Made by a program: the position numbers and the translations under genes. A stretch of DNA of 64,000 nt, from the NCBI RefSeq assembly GCF_003075095.1, contig NZ_QCZF01000004.1, forward strand, positions 367,885-431,884. The letters run 5' to 3'. This document shows positions 17,266 to 26,990 of the stretch, piece by piece. The stretch is from Blastococcus litoris. Its GTDB lineage: Bacteria > Actinomycetota > Actinomycetes > Mycobacteriales > Geodermatophilaceae. Position 1 is the first letter of the stretch. Every line of letters starts with the position of its first letter. The notes beneath the pieces are model-generated. The model was not told the origin of the DNA. It ran no database searches and saw only the letters and a program-made list of their open reading frames with translations.

Positions 17266-19965
17266 GTGGCTGACGTGAAGTGGGTCTTCGACTTCAGCGA
17301 GGGCAACAAGGACCAGAAGGACCTGCTGGGCGGCAAGGGCGCCAACCTGGCCGAGATGACGAACCTGGGGCTGCCCGTCCCGCCCGGGTTCACGATCACC
17401 ACCGATGCCTGCCGGTACTACCTCGAGAACGGTGGCACCCCGCCGGAGCTCGACGCCCAGGTCAGCGAGCACCTCGCCGACCTCGAGAAGGCCATGGGGA
17501 AGACGCTCGGCGACCCGGCCGACCCGCTGCTGGTGTCGGTCCGCTCCGGCGCCGCCGCGTCCATGCCCGGGATGATGGAGACGGTCCTCAACGTCGGACT
17601 CAACGACGAGTCGGTGCAGGGGCTGACCCGGCAGTCGGGCAGCGAGCGCTTCGCCTGGGACTCCTACCGCCGGCTGATCCAGATGTTCGGCAAGACCGTG
17701 CTCGACATCGACGGCGAGCTGTTCGACGACGCCCTCGACGAGGTGAAGGCCGAGCAGGGCACCGACCTCGACCTCGACCTCGACGCGCAGCACCTGGAAG
17801 AGGTCGTCGGCCGGTTCAAGGCGATCGTGCGCGAGCACACCGGCCGCGACTTCCCGCAGGACCCGCGCGAGCAGATGGACATGGCGATCAACGCCGTCTT
17901 CGACTCGTGGAACTCCGACCGCGCGGTCATCTACCGCCGCCGGGAGCGCATCCCCGGCGACGCGGGCACCGCCGTGAACGTCGTCGCCATGGTGTTCGGC
18001 AACCTCGGCAGCGACTCGGGCACGGGCGTCGCGTTCACCCGCGACCCGGGCAGCGGCGCGCAGGGCGTGTACGGCGACTACCTGCAGAACGCGCAGGGCG
18101 AGGACGTCGTCGCCGGCATCCGGAACACCGTGCCGCTCACCGACCTCGAGGGCATCGACAAGGGTGCCTACGACGAGCTCATGCAGACGATGTCCCGCCT
18201 GGAGTCCCACTACCGCGACCTGTGCGACATCGAGTTCACCATCGAGCGCAACAAGCTCTGGATGCTGCAGACCCGCGTCGGGAAGCGCACCGCCGCCGCC
18301 GCGTTCGTCATCGCCACCCAGCTGGTGGACGAGGGCCTCATCGACATGGACGAGGCGGTCCGCCGGGTCACCGGCGACCAGCTGGCCCAGCTGATGTTCC
18401 CGCGGTTCGTCTCCGGCGGGGACGCCCAGCAGCTCACCCAGGGCATGAACGCCTCCCCGGGTGCCGCGGTGGGCAAGGCGGTCTTCTCCTCCGAGGAGGC
18501 CGCGAAGTGGGCCGACCGCGGGGAGCAGGTCGTCCTCGTCCGTCGGGAGACCAATCCCGACGACCTCTCCGGGATGATCGCCGCCCAGGGCGTGCTGACC
18601 AGCCGGGGCGGCAAGACGTCGCACGCCGCGGTCGTCGCCCGGGGCATGGGGAAGACCTGCGTCTGCGGCGCCGAGGAGCTGCAGGTCGACACCAAGGCGA
18701 AGAAGTTCACCGCCCCGGACGGCACGGTCGTGAACGAGGGCGACGTCATCTCCATCGACGGGTCGACCGGCCGGGTGTGGCTGGGTGAGGTGCCCGTCGA
18801 GCCGTCGTCCGTCGTCCGCTACTTCGAGGGCGAGATCGACCCCGACTCGGACGACGCCGACGACCTGGTGCGCAGCGTGCACCGGATCCTCACGCACGCC
18901 GACGAGAGCCGGCGCCTGGACGTGCGGACCAACGCCGACACCCCCGAGGACTCCGCGCGCGCCCGCCGGTTCGGTGCCCGCGGCATCGGGCTGTGCCGCA
19001 CCGAGCACATGTTCCTCGGCGACCGCCGCCAGCTGGTCGAGAAGCTGATCCTCGCCGACGGCCCCGAGGAGCGGCAGGCGGCGCTGGACGCCCTCGAGCC
19101 GTTGCAGAAGCAGGACTTCCTGGAGATCTTCGAGGCCATGGACGGGCTGCCCGTGACCGTCCGGCTCCTCGACCCGCCGCTGCACGAGTTCTTGCCCGAC
19201 CTGACGGAGCTCTCGGTCCGCGTCGCCCTGGCCGAGGAGCGCGGTGAGCCGGACGAGGGCAGCCTGCGCCTGCTCGCCGCCGTGCGCGGCATGCACGAGT
19301 CGAACCCGATGCTGGGGCTGCGCGGCGTCCGTCTGGGGCTCGTCGTCCCGGGGTTGTTCGCCATGCAGGTGCGCGCGATCGCCGAGGCCGCGTGCGAGCG
19401 GAAGAAGGCCGGGGGCGACCCGCGACCGGAGATCATGATCCCGCTGGTCGGCGCGGTGCAGGAGCTGGAGGCGATCCGCGAGGAGTCGGTCCGGGTGCTC
19501 CAGGAGGTCTTCGAGGCGGAGGGCTGCGAGGTCCCCGGCCTCCTGGGCACCATGATCGAGGTGCCGCGCGCCGCGCTGACGGCGGGGGAGATCGCCGGGT
19601 ACGCCGAGTTCTTCTCCTTCGGCACCAACGACCTCACCCAGATGACCTGGGGCTTCTCCCGGGACGACGTCGAGGCGGCCTTCTTCCACCAGTACCTGGA
19701 CAAGGGCATCTTCGGGATCTCGCCGTTCGAGTCGCTCGACCGCGAGGGCGTGGGGCGGCTCGTGCAGATCGCCGTCGAGGCCGGCCGGGCCGCACGCCCG
19801 GAGCTGAAGCTGGGCATCTGCGGCGAGCACGGCGGTGACCCCGACTCGGTGCACTTCTTCCACGAGGTGGGGCTGGACTACGTGTCCTGCTCGCCCTTCC
19901 GGGTGCCCGTGGCCCGGCTGGAGGCCGGTCGCGCGGCGCTGGGTGGCGAGCGCGCCGGGTCCTGA
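17266..19965 (+). CDS. ppdK: pyruvate, phosphate dikinase
   Basis: An 899-residue enzyme that interconverts pyruvate, ATP and phosphate with PEP, AMP and pyrophosphate. The N-terminal ATP-grasp nucleotide-binding domain (residues 1 to about 340) starts with V-F-D-F-S-E-G-N and G-G-K-G-A-N-L-A-E-M. The swivelling phosphohistidine domain has the catalytic His453 in G-G-K-T-S-H-A-A. The C-terminal PEP/pyruvate barrel has L-M-x-P, G-T-N-D-L-T-Q-M-T and Cys852 in G-I-C-G-E-H-G-G-D-P. Length is normal. The GTG start is preceded by GGAGGT. A CRP-like palindrome upstream suggests carbon-source control, which fits an enzyme at the PEP-pyruvate node. Confidence 0.97.
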   Translation: MADVKWVFDFSEGNKDQKDLLGGKGANLAEMTNLGLPVPPGFTITTDACRYYLENGGTPPELDAQVSEHLADLEKAMGKTLGDPADPLLVSVRSGAAASMPGMMETVLNVGLNDESVQGLTRQSGSERFAWDSYRRLIQMFGKTVLDIDGELFDDALDEVKAEQGTDLDLDLDAQHLEEVVGRFKAIVREHTGRDFPQDPREQMDMAINAVFDSWNSDRAVIYRRRERIPGDAGTAVNVVAMVFGNLGSDSGTGVAFTRDPGSGAQGVYGDYLQNAQGEDVVAGIRNTVPLTDLEGIDKGAYDELMQTMSRLESHYRDLCDIEFTIERNKLWMLQTRVGKRTAAAAFVIATQLVDEGLIDMDEAVRRVTGDQLAQLMFPRFVSGGDAQQLTQGMNASPGAAVGKAVFSSEEAAKWADRGEQVVLVRRETNPDDLSGMIAAQGVLTSRGGKTSHAAVVARGMGKTCVCGAEELQVDTKAKKFTAPDGTVVNEGDVISIDGSTGRVWLGEVPVEPSSVVRYFEGEIDPDSDDADDLVRSVHRILTHADESRRLDVRTNADTPEDSARARRFGARGIGLCRTEHMFLGDRRQLVEKLILADGPEERQAALDALEPLQKQDFLEIFEAMDGLPVTVRLLDPPLHEFLPDLTELSVRVALAEERGEPDEGSLRLLAAVRGMHESNPMLGLRGVRLGLVVPGLFAMQVRAIAEAACERKKAGGDPRPEIMIPLVGAVQELEAIREESVRVLQEVFEAEGCEVPGLLGTMIEVPRAALTAGEIAGYAEFFSFGTNDLTQMTWGFSRDDVEAAFFHQYLDKGIFGISPFESLDREGVGRLVQIAVEAGRAARPELKLGICGEHGGDPDSVHFFHEVGLDYVSCSPFRVPVARLEAGRAALGGERAGS

Positions 19966-19977
19966 CCGACCCGGCGC
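19952..19977. terminator. hairpin overlapping the ppdK stop
   Basis: A perfect 10-bp stem (19952-19961 with 19968-19977, loop CTGACC) includes the ppdK stop codon. It separates ppdK from the convergent Lys-rich gene and could serve both strands. Confidence 0.6.
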
Positions 19978-19983
19978 CCGCCC

Positions 19984-20133
19984 TCACTTCTTCTTCTTGT
20001 TCTTCTTCCCGCCCTTCTTGCCCAGCTCGCTCTGAGCCGCCGAGCTCTTCCGCGGGTTCTTCTTGCCGTCCTTCTTCGCCTTGGCGTTCGCCTTCTTCGC
20101 CGTGTCGCTGCCCTTGCCGCTCTTCTCAGCCAT
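19984..20133 (-). CDS. very short Lys-rich basic protein
   Basis: A 49-residue open frame running from ATG at 20133 to TGA. It reads M-A-E-K-S-G-K-G then Lys/Ala/Gly-rich sequence and ends in N-K-K-K-K. About 20 of the 49 residues are Lys, with one Arg and few acidic residues, so it would be strongly cationic and disordered. It is flanked by two hairpins (19952-19977 and 20161-20201), which makes it a stand-alone unit. Similar tiny Lys-rich proteins occur in actinobacteria without known function; nucleic-acid binding is an inference. Low-complexity coding makes a chance open frame possible. Confidence 0.5.
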   Translation of the reverse strand: MAEKSGKGSDTAKKANAKAKKDGKKNPRKSSAAQSELGKKGGKKNKKKK

Positions 20134-20160
20134 GCCGGGCCGCTACCCGGGTGCGGACGC

Positions 20161-20201
20161 GCCGACGCCCCGGCCCGCACGAGGCGGACCGGGGCGTCGG
20201 C
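20161..20201. terminator. hairpin terminator after katG
   Basis: A perfect 13-bp stem (20161-20173 with 20189-20201) with a 15-nt loop lies just downstream of the katG stop on the minus strand. Confidence 0.7.
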
Positions 20202-20209
20202 AGGGTGGA

Positions 20210-22429
20210 TCAGGCGTGCAGGTCGAAGCGGTCGAGCTCCATGACCTTGACCCACGCGTCGACGAAGTCCCGAACGAACAACTCCTGGGCGTCGTCGGCC
20301 GAGTAGACCTCCACGATGCCGCGCAGGATGGAGTTCGAGTTGAACACCAGGTCGGCGGCGGTGGCGGTGCGGACGACGGCGCCCGAGGCGTCCCGCCCCT
20401 CGTAGACGCCCTCGGCCTCGGACGTGGACCACGAGATCCCGAGGTCCAGCAGGTTGCGGAAGAAGTCCTGCGACAGGACGCCGGGCCGGTCGGTGAGCAC
20501 GCCGTGCTGCACGCCGCTGGTGTTGGCGCCGAGCACCCGCAGCCCGCCGACGAGCAGCGTCATCTCCTTGGGCGTCAGCGAGAGCATGTAGGCCTTGTCG
20601 ACCAGCAGCGTCTCCGGGGAGATCTTGCTGCCCGGGGCGATCCAGTTGCGGAAGCCGTCGGCCCGCGTCTCCAGCCAGCGGAAGTTGTCGACGTCGGTCT
20701 GCTCCTGCGAGGCGTCGGTGCGCCCCGGGTGGAACGGCACGGTGACCTGGACGCCGGCGTCGGCGGCGGCCTTCTCGACGGCGGCGCTGCCGCCGAGCAC
20801 GATCAGGTCGGCCAGCGAGACCTTCTTGCCCGTCTGCTGCTCGAACTCGCCCTTGACGCGCTCCAGCACCGGCAGCACGTCGCGGACGCCCTCGTTGGCC
20901 GCCCAGCCGATCTGCGGCTCGAGGCGGATCCGGGCACCGTTGGCACCGCCGCGGTTGTCGGTGCTGCGGAACGACGCCGCGGACGACCAGGCGGTGTGCA
21001 CCAGCTGCGAGACCGTGAGGCCGGAGGACAGCAGGCGCTGCTTGAGGTCGGCGATCTCCGCCTCGCCCACGAGCTCGTGGTCGACCGGCGGGACCGGGTC
21101 CTGCCAGATGAGGTCCTCGGCCGGCACGTCCGGGCCGAGGTAGCGGACCTTGGGGCCCATGTCGCGGTGCAGCAGCTTGAACCAGGCGCGGGCGTACTGG
21201 TCGGCGAAGTACTCCGGGTCGTCGCGGAAGCGCTCGGCGTACGCGCGCAGCTCCGGGTCGACCCGCAGCGCCATGTCGGCGGTGGACATCATCGGCGGGT
21301 TCTTCTTGCCCTCGATGTGCGCGTCGGGGACCAGCTCCTGCGCCTCGGGGTTCTTCGGCTGCCACTGCTTGGCGCCGGCCGGGCTCGTGACGAGCTCCCA
21401 GTCCCAGCCGAACAGGGTCTCCCAGTAGGAGTTGTCCCACTGGGTCGGCGTGGGGGTCCAGGCGCCCTCGAGGCCGCTGGTGATCGTGTCGGCGCCCTTG
21501 CCGGTGCCCTGCGGGTTCTGCCAGCCGAGGCCGTTGCCGTGCACCGGGCAGCCCTCGGGCTCGGGGCCGAGGAGGGACGGGTCGCCGTTGCCGTGCGTCT
21601 TGCCGAAGGTGTGGCCGCCGGCGATCAGCGCGACGGTCTCCTCGTCGGTCATGCCCATCCGGCGGAACGTCTGCTTGATGTCGTGCCCGGAACCCATCGG
21701 GTCCGGGTTGCCCTTGGGGCCTTCGGGGTTGACGTAGATGAGGCCCATCGTGACGTTGGCCAGCGGGCCCTCGTCCAGGTTGAGCGGCTCGTCATCCGCG
21801 TAGCGCTCGTCGCCGAGCCAGGTGTCCTCGGGGCCCCAGAAGACCTCCTCGGGCTGCCAGGTGTCCTCGCGACCGAACGCGAAGCCGAAGGTCGGCAGGC
21901 CCATGTCGTCGTGCGCCACGTTGCCGGCGAGCACGAGCAGGTCGGCCCAGGAGAGCTTGCGTCCGTACTTCTGCTTGATCGGCAGCAGCAGGCGGCGCGC
22001 CTTGTCGAGGCTGGCGTTGTCCGGCCAGCTGTTGAGCGGGGCGAAGCGCTGGCCACCCTGGCCGCCGCCACCGCGGCCGTCGGCGATGCGGTACGTGCCG
22101 GCAGCGTGCCAGGACATGCGGATGAACAGCGGGCCGTAGTGGCCCCAGTCGGCGGGCCACCAGTCCTGGGAGGTGCGCATGAGGGTGCGCAGGTCGGCCT
22201 TGAGCGCCTCGACGTCGAGCTCGGCGAAGGCGGCCTTGTAGTCGAAGTCGGCACCCAGCGGGTCCGAGTCCTTCGAGGGCTTGTTCAGCACCGACAGGTC
22301 CACCTGGTTGGGCCACCAGTCCCTGTTCGTGCGGGGGCGACCGCCGGTGTGCGACTCCGGCGACGGGATGGCCGGGTTCTCGCTCTCGCTGGTGCTCTCG
22401 GTCTGGACCTTGTTGGTCTCGTCCTTCAC
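20210..22429 (-). CDS. katG: catalase-peroxidase KatG
   Basis: A 739-residue bifunctional heme catalase-peroxidase that removes hydrogen peroxide. The N-terminal peroxidase domain has the distal heme motif [11 protein letters not shown] and the proximal heme ligand motif [10 protein letters not shown]; a second, inactive peroxidase-like domain makes up the C-terminal half. The start is the GTG at 22429, preceded by GAGAGG; the longer frame upstream is the shadow of furA. It lies 35 bp after furA on the same strand, the classical furA-katG operon of actinobacteria, so expression should respond to peroxide through FurA. Confidence 0.97.
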   Translation of the reverse strand: MKDETNKVQTESTSESENPAIPSPESHTGGRPRTNRDWWPNQVDLSVLNKPSKDSDPLGADFDYKAAFAELDVEALKADLRTLMRTSQDWWPADWGHYGPLFIRMSWHAAGTYRIADGRGGGGQGGQRFAPLNSWPDNASLDKARRLLLPIKQKYGRKLSWADLLVLAGNVAHDDMGLPTFGFAFGREDTWQPEEVFWGPEDTWLGDERYADDEPLNLDEGPLANVTMGLIYVNPEGPKGNPDPMGSGHDIKQTFRRMGMTDEETVALIAGGHTFGKTHGNGDPSLLGPEPEGCPVHGNGLGWQNPQGTGKGADTITSGLEGAWTPTPTQWDNSYWETLFGWDWELVTSPAGAKQWQPKNPEAQELVPDAHIEGKKNPPMMSTADMALRVDPELRAYAERFRDDPEYFADQYARAWFKLLHRDMGPKVRYLGPDVPAEDLIWQDPVPPVDHELVGEAEIADLKQRLLSSGLTVSQLVHTAWSSAASFRSTDNRGGANGARIRLEPQIGWAANEGVRDVLPVLERVKGEFEQQTGKKVSLADLIVLGGSAAVEKAAADAGVQVTVPFHPGRTDASQEQTDVDNFRWLETRADGFRNWIAPGSKISPETLLVDKAYMLSLTPKEMTLLVGGLRVLGANTSGVQHGVLTDRPGVLSQDFFRNLLDLGISWSTSEAEGVYEGRDASGAVVRTATAADLVFNSNSILRGIVEVYSADDAQELFVRDFVDAWVKVMELDRFDLHA

Positions 22430-22464
22430 GGTGTGCCTCTCTGTGCTGCGGATCGGTCCGGTGT

Positions 22465-22896
22465 TCAGGGAGCGGGTGTGCGGGCGCAGGTGGGGCAGCG
22501 GCCCCAGTAGATGACCTCGGCCTCGTCGATCGTGTACCCGGCCTGGTCGTTCGCGGTCAGGCAGGGGGCCTCGCCGACCGCGCAGTCGACGTCGACGATG
22601 GCACCGCAGGAGCGGCAGACGAGGTGGTGGTGGTTGTCGCCGATGCGCGCCTCGTAGCGGGCGACCGAGCCCTCGGGCTGGAAGCGCCGGAGCAGGCCCA
22701 CCTCGGTCAGCGTGCGCAGCACGTCGTAGACCGCCTGGTGGGAGACCTCGCCGGAGTCGCGGCGGACGATGGTGATGAGCGAGTCGGTGTCGGCGTGCGG
22801 GTTCCCGTGCACGGCGGCCAGCACCGCCAGCCGCGGACGCGTGACCCGGAGCCGCGCGTCGCGCAGCATCGACTCGAAGTCGGAACCGGTGGGCAC
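22465..22896 (-). CDS. furA: Fur-family regulator FurA
   Basis: A 143-residue Fur-type repressor. It has an N-terminal winged helix ([21 protein letters not shown] recognition helix) and a C-terminal metal/dimer domain with [10 protein letters not shown] and a terminal C-P-T-C that forms the structural zinc site. Upstream of katG it most likely acts as the iron-dependent peroxide sensor that represses its own operon. The GTG start is preceded by GGGAGG. A 15-bp palindrome just upstream is the probable operator. Confidence 0.94.
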   Translation of the reverse strand: MPTGSDFESMLRDARLRVTRPRLAVLAAVHGNPHADTDSLITIVRRDSGEVSHQAVYDVLRTLTEVGLLRRFQPEGSVARYEARIGDNHHHLVCRSCGAIVDVDCAVGEAPCLTANDQAGYTIDEAEVIYWGRCPTCARTPAP

Positions 22897-22918
22897 GTCC
22901 GACAGCCTCCCTCATGAA

Positions 22919-22933
22919 CTTGATCTGATCAAG
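22919..22933. promoter_or_regulatory. probable FurA operator
   Basis: CTTGATCTGATCAAG is a perfect 7-1-7 palindrome, AT-rich relative to the region, and lies 22 bp upstream of the furA start. Its position and symmetry fit autoregulation of furA-katG. Confidence 0.65.
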
Positions 22934-23013
22934 ATAGAGATGTCACCGGAGGGGCGCGCCCCATCCTGCCCGTGCGTCCCCGGACCGTCGGTGCGGCGTG
23001 GTACCCATGACGC

Positions 23014-23643
23014 GTGGGCGTGCGCATCGGGAACCTGCTGGGACGGGTGGCCGGCGCCGCCGTCCTCGCGTTCCTGCTGCTCGTCGCCTCCACCGGCCTG
23101 GCGATCTGGTGGACCGCCCGGCAGGACTCGCGGCCGGCCTCCGACGCGATCGTGGTGCTCGGCACCGCGCAGTACAACGGCGTCCCGTCCTCCATCTTCG
23201 AGGCGCGCCTGGAGCACGCCATCGCCCTCTACGAGGACGGCGTCGCGCCGGTCATCGTGACCGTCGGCGGCAAGGCCGACGGCGACCAGTTCAGCGAGGC
23301 CGAGGCGGGTCAGGCCTACCTGTCCGAGCAGGGGGTGCCCGACGACGGCCTGCTCGCCGTGCCCGAGGGCGTCGACACCCTGGAGAGCATGCGGGCGGTG
23401 GGGGCGGCGTTCGCCGAGCGCGGCTGGTCCACCGCCGTCCTGGTCACCGATCCCTGGCACGCGATGCGGGCCCAGCGCATGGCCGAGGACGCCGGCATGG
23501 AGGCCGAGAGCTCACCGACCAGGCAGGGGCCGGCGGTGCAGACCCGCGCCACGCAGTTCCGCTACATCCTGCGGGAGACTGCTGCCTACCTGCTCTACCG
23601 CGTCACCGGTGAGAGCGTCGCCGGCGCACCGGGGATCGGCTGA
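23014..23643 (+). CDS. YdcF/SanA-family (DUF218) membrane-anchored protein
   Basis: A 209-residue protein with an N-terminal membrane helix (about 8-30) and a DUF218 domain outside or at the membrane: D-A-I-V-V-L-G-T-A-Q, the T-V-G-G-K-A turn, T-L-E-S-M-R and L-V-T-D-P-W-H-A-M-R-A. This family includes SanA, ElyC and YdcF and is linked to envelope barrier function, with no settled enzymatic activity. The GTG start is at 23014. It is divergent from furA and 9 bp from the next gene. Confidence 0.85.
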   Translation: MGVRIGNLLGRVAGAAVLAFLLLVASTGLAIWWTARQDSRPASDAIVVLGTAQYNGVPSSIFEARLEHAIALYEDGVAPVIVTVGGKADGDQFSEAEAGQAYLSEQGVPDDGLLAVPEGVDTLESMRAVGAAFAERGWSTAVLVTDPWHAMRAQRMAEDAGMEAESSPTRQGPAVQTRATQFRYILRETAAYLLYRVTGESVAGAPGIG

Positions 23644-23652
23644 GGGGGAGAG

Positions 23653-24162
23653 GTGCTCGAACTGGGCAAGGCCGGCACCGCCGGTGCCGGCAAGGGCGTG
23701 ATCCCGGTGTTCCGTTCGGGATCGGTCGTCGCGACCCTGCGCGCCTCCGACTGGAAGGAGTCGGCCACGGCCGTGGTCGGCGACCGGGAGTGGGTGTTCA
23801 GCAAGCGCAAGGGCGAGCTGACCGGCCGCTGGGCGGCCGAACCCGAGGCAGCGGCCCGCCTGCGCGCGAAGCAGACGTCGCTGTGGAAGGGCACCTGGTC
23901 GGCCGACCTCGACGGGACGCCGGTCGAGGTGGAGAGCGCCTCGTACTGGAAGGGCACCCACAGGTTCACCTCCGGCGGGCGGGCGGTCGCCGAGAGCGGC
24001 ACCACCGGCGGCTGGTCGCCGCGCCCGACGCTGACGGTGCACACCGACCTGCCGCTCGACCAGCAGGTCTTCCTGCTCTGGCTGCTGCTGGTCATCAGCC
24101 GCCGCAACACCGCGGCGATCACCGCGGCGACGGGTGCCGCAGTCATCGGGGGGAGCAGCTGA
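23653..24162 (+). CDS. conserved hypothetical protein upstream of dnaG
   Basis: A 169-residue protein with a beta-rich soluble body and a hydrophobic C-terminal stretch (about 135-165: [11 protein letters not shown]). The repeated pattern W-K-G-T-W and Y-W-K-G-T-H suggests a tubby-like or lipocalin-like beta fold, but this is only an impression. GTG start with GGGGGAG. Its stop shares a base with the dnaG ATG, so it is probably co-translated with dnaG. Function unknown. Confidence 0.65.
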   Translation: MLELGKAGTAGAGKGVIPVFRSGSVVATLRASDWKESATAVVGDREWVFSKRKGELTGRWAAEPEAAARLRAKQTSLWKGTWSADLDGTPVEVESASYWKGTHRFTSGGRAVAESGTTGGWSPRPTLTVHTDLPLDQQVFLLWLLLVISRRNTAAITAATGAAVIGGSS

Positions 24163-26990
24163 TGGCCGGGCGTGGACGCATCCGGGCGGCCGACATCGCG
24201 CTGGTCCGCGAGCGGTCGAAGATCGACGAGATCGTCGGCGAGCACCTGCAGCTCAAGCGCGCGGGCGGCGGCAGCCTCAAGGGCCTGTGCCCTTTCCACG
24301 ACGAGAAATCGCCGTCATTCCAGGTGACTCCGACGCGAAACCTGTTCCATTGCTTGGCAGGAGAGACGGGAGTTCTCACCGAGGACGGCGTCGTGCCGAT
24401 CCGTGAGCTGGCCGGCAAGACCGTCCGCGTGCTCAACGGAAGCGGTGGCTGGGTCGAAGCTCCTTTCAAGTCATATGGCGTCCAGCGCCTGATGAAGGTG
24501 AGTGTCAGCCGGAACGGACGTACGAAGGATCTCTACGCGACCGACGAACATCGCTGGTTCGTGCCTGCCGGCCGATTGAGACACGACCGTCGTGAGGTCC
24601 TCACGAAGGATCTGCAGGTCGGATACCAGCTGTCGCCGTCCTTCCCGATGAGTCGCGTTCTCAATCCGGCGACACGACCGTCACCATTCGGTATTGCTCG
24701 CGGCGTCGTCTACGGGGACGGAACGCGCGGGGGTGCCGGCTCGGTCGCCAACCTCTTCGGCGCAAAGGACGCCCAGCTCGCTCACTACTTCGAAGGTTGT
24801 CGTCGCTGGGAGGGCGACGGCGTCACGAAGTTCTACGGGCTACCCGCGTACTTCAAGGACGAACGTCCCTCCTTGGACGAAGACGCTTCGTACCTCCTGG
24901 GCTGGTTGGCGGGCTACTTCGCGGCCGACGGGTGCGTTGCCGAGGACGGCGGTGCAGTCCTCAACTCGGCTCGGATCGAGGATCTGGAGTACGTCCGAAA
25001 GCTGTGCACTCGTCTGGGCATCGGCACCTTCGGGATTGCCAAGCAGAACCGCGTCGGCATCGATGGCGTGCCCAGCGACATCTACAACGTTCGCTTCATG
25101 ACGAAGGGGCTTCCCGAGTCGTTCTTCCTCCTCGACCAGCATCGCGAGCGCTACCTGGCCAACGAGAAGAAGTACGAGCGGAAGCGTTGGGTCGTCCAAT
25201 CAGTCGAGTGGAGCGACCGGGTCGAAGAAGTCTTCTGCGCTGAGGTCCCAGGGACTCATGCCTTCACTCTCGAAGACAACATCCTCACGGGAAATTGCTT
25301 CGGCTGCGGCGAGGGCGGCGACGTCATCTCCTTCGTGCAGAAGATCGACCACCTCTCGTTCTCCGAGGCCGTCGAGCTGCTGGCCGGTCGGGCGAACGTC
25401 GAGCTGCACTACGAGGACGACAGCGGCCGGGCGACCGGCGCCCCTGACCGCGCGAACGTCGGCCAGCGCGCCCGCCTGGTCGCCGCCAACACGGAGGCGG
25501 CGCGCTTCTTCGCCGAGCAGCTGGGGGTGCCCGAGGCTGCGCCCGCCCGCCAGTTCCTCGCCGAGCGGGGCTTCGACCGGCAGGTCGCGCTCGACTTCGG
25601 CTGCGGCTTCGCCCCGGGCGGCTGGGACACCCTGACCCGCCACCTCCGGGGCAAGGGCTTCACGCAGGCCGAGCTGGTCACGGCCGGCCTGGCCAAGGAG
25701 TCCTCCCGCGGCACGCTCATCGACCGCTTCCACCGCCGGCTGGTGTGGCCGATCAAGGACATCACCGGCGACGTCATCGGCTTCGGCGCGCGCAAGCTCA
25801 TGGACGACGACCAGGGGCCGAAGTACCTCAACACCCCCGAGACGCCGCTCTACAAGAAGAGCACCGTGCTCTACGGCATCGAGCGCGCCAAGCGCGACAT
25901 CGCCCGCCGCCACCAGGCCGTCGTCGTCGAGGGCTACACCGACGTGATGGCCTGCCACCTGGCCGGCGTCACCACGGCCGTCGCCTCCTGCGGCACCGCG
26001 TTCGGCGGCGAGCACATCAGCGTGCTGCGCCGGCTGCTCATGGACCAGGACGAGTTCCGCGGAGAGGTGGTCTACACCTTCGACGGCGACGCGGCCGGTC
26101 AGGCGGCGGCCATGAAGACCTTCGCCGAGGACCAGCGCTTCGTCGGCCAGACGTTCGTCGCCGTCGAGCCCAACGGCAACGACCCGTGCGAGCTGCGGCA
26201 GGAGCACGGCGACGCCGCCGTCCGCGACCTGATCGCCCGCCGGACGCCGCTGATCGAGTTCGTCCTCAAGACGACGATCGCCGGCTACGACCTGGACACC
26301 GTCGAGGGCCGCGTGCACGCGCTGGAGAAGACGGCGCCGCTGCTGGCCCAGATCAAGGACCACGCACTGCGTCCCGCCTACGCCCGCCGGCTGGCGGGGC
26401 TACTCGGCCTGCCCGACGAGACCGAGGTGATGGACCGGCTGCGCCGGCTGTCCGGGGGAGGGGAGGAGCGGCCGCGCCAGCGCGCCCGCACGCCGCAGCG
26501 CACCCCGGACGACGCCGCGATCGAGGTGGAGCGCGAGGCGGTGAAGGCGGCGCTGCAGGTGCCGGAGATCGCCGGGCCCTCGTTCGACGCCATCCCGTTC
26601 GACGCCTACACCGACCCCGACTACTCGGCGGTCGCCGCCGCCGTGGCTGCGACGGGGGGTGCCGCCGCCGCGCGGGTCACCGGCCCCGAGTGGCTGGACC
26701 AGGTGGCCGCGCAGTGCTCGCGCGAGACCGCCCGGGCGCAGCTGACCGCGCTGGCGGTCGAGCCGCTGCGCTCGGTGGGCGAGGGTGACGCGGGCTACGT
26801 CAACGCCGTGCTGGCCCGGTTGCAGGAGATGGCAACCGTGCGCCAGGTGGCGAACCTGAAGAGCAAGCTGCAGCGGATGAACCCGGTCGAGGCACCCGAC
26901 GAGTACACGAAGGTCTTCGGCCGGCTGGTGGCGCTGGAGGCCCAGGCGCGGTCGCTGCGCGAGCGCGCGATGGGCGGCCTGACCCCGTGA
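24162..26990 (+). CDS. dnaG: DNA primase DnaG precursor containing an intein
   Basis: The 942-residue precursor gives a 627-residue primase after loss of a 315-residue intein. The primase makes RNA primers at the replication fork. The N-terminal zinc ribbon is split: C-P-F-H lies at residues 43-46, and the last two ligands (C-F-G-C) follow the intein. The catalytic core has the basic motif and [22 protein letters not shown] and D-G-D-A-A-G. The C-terminal helicase-interacting domain covers about the last 180 residues. ATG start shares a base with the previous stop; the end overlaps the next gene by 4 bases (GTGA). Confidence 0.96.
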   Translation: MAGRGRIRAADIALVRERSKIDEIVGEHLQLKRAGGGSLKGLCPFHDEKSPSFQVTPTRNLFHCLAGETGVLTEDGVVPIRELAGKTVRVLNGSGGWVEAPFKSYGVQRLMKVSVSRNGRTKDLYATDEHRWFVPAGRLRHDRREVLTKDLQVGYQLSPSFPMSRVLNPATRPSPFGIARGVVYGDGTRGGAGSVANLFGAKDAQLAHYFEGCRRWEGDGVTKFYGLPAYFKDERPSLDEDASYLLGWLAGYFAADGCVAEDGGAVLNSARIEDLEYVRKLCTRLGIGTFGIAKQNRVGIDGVPSDIYNVRFMTKGLPESFFLLDQHRERYLANEKKYERKRWVVQSVEWSDRVEEVFCAEVPGTHAFTLEDNILTGNCFGCGEGGDVISFVQKIDHLSFSEAVELLAGRANVELHYEDDSGRATGAPDRANVGQRARLVAANTEAARFFAEQLGVPEAAPARQFLAERGFDRQVALDFGCGFAPGGWDTLTRHLRGKGFTQAELVTAGLAKESSRGTLIDRFHRRLVWPIKDITGDVIGFGARKLMDDDQGPKYLNTPETPLYKKSTVLYGIERAKRDIARRHQAVVVEGYTDVMACHLAGVTTAVASCGTAFGGEHISVLRRLLMDQDEFRGEVVYTFDGDAAGQAAAMKTFAEDQRFVGQTFVAVEPNGNDPCELRQEHGDAAVRDLIARRTPLIEFVLKTTIAGYDLDTVEGRVHALEKTAPLLAQIKDHALRPAYARRLAGLLGLPDETEVMDRLRRLSGGGEERPRQRARTPQRTPDDAAIEVEREAVKAALQVPEIAGPSFDAIPFDAYTDPDYSAVAAAVAATGGAAAARVTGPEWLDQVAAQCSRETARAQLTALAVEPLRSVGEGDAGYVNAVLARLQEMATVRQVANLKSKLQRMNPVEAPDEYTKVFGRLVALEAQARSLRERAMGGLTP
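24351..25295 (+). other. intein in DnaG with Cys1 plus class 3 triad and LAGLIDADG endonuclease
   Basis: This insertion encodes residues 64-378 of the precursor. It begins with Cys1 (C-L-A-G-E-T-G-V) and ends I-L-T-G-N followed by Cys+1. Block B is D-E-H-R-W (Trp at B:12), block F is V-F-C-A-E-V (Cys at F:4), and Thr precedes the final Gly-Asn (G:5). It therefore has both the class 1 nucleophile and the Trp-Cys-Thr class 3 triad; the penultimate His is replaced by Gly. Two LAGLIDADG motifs are visible ([10 protein letters not shown] and [11 protein letters not shown]). The DNA is visibly less GC-rich than the surrounding gene, with many A/T-ending codons, which points to recent transfer. Confidence 0.92.

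Noticed and set aside
17191..19863. 890-codon minus-strand open frame opposite ppdK
   Set aside because: Shadow of ppdK; composition is typical of antisense GC-rich frames.
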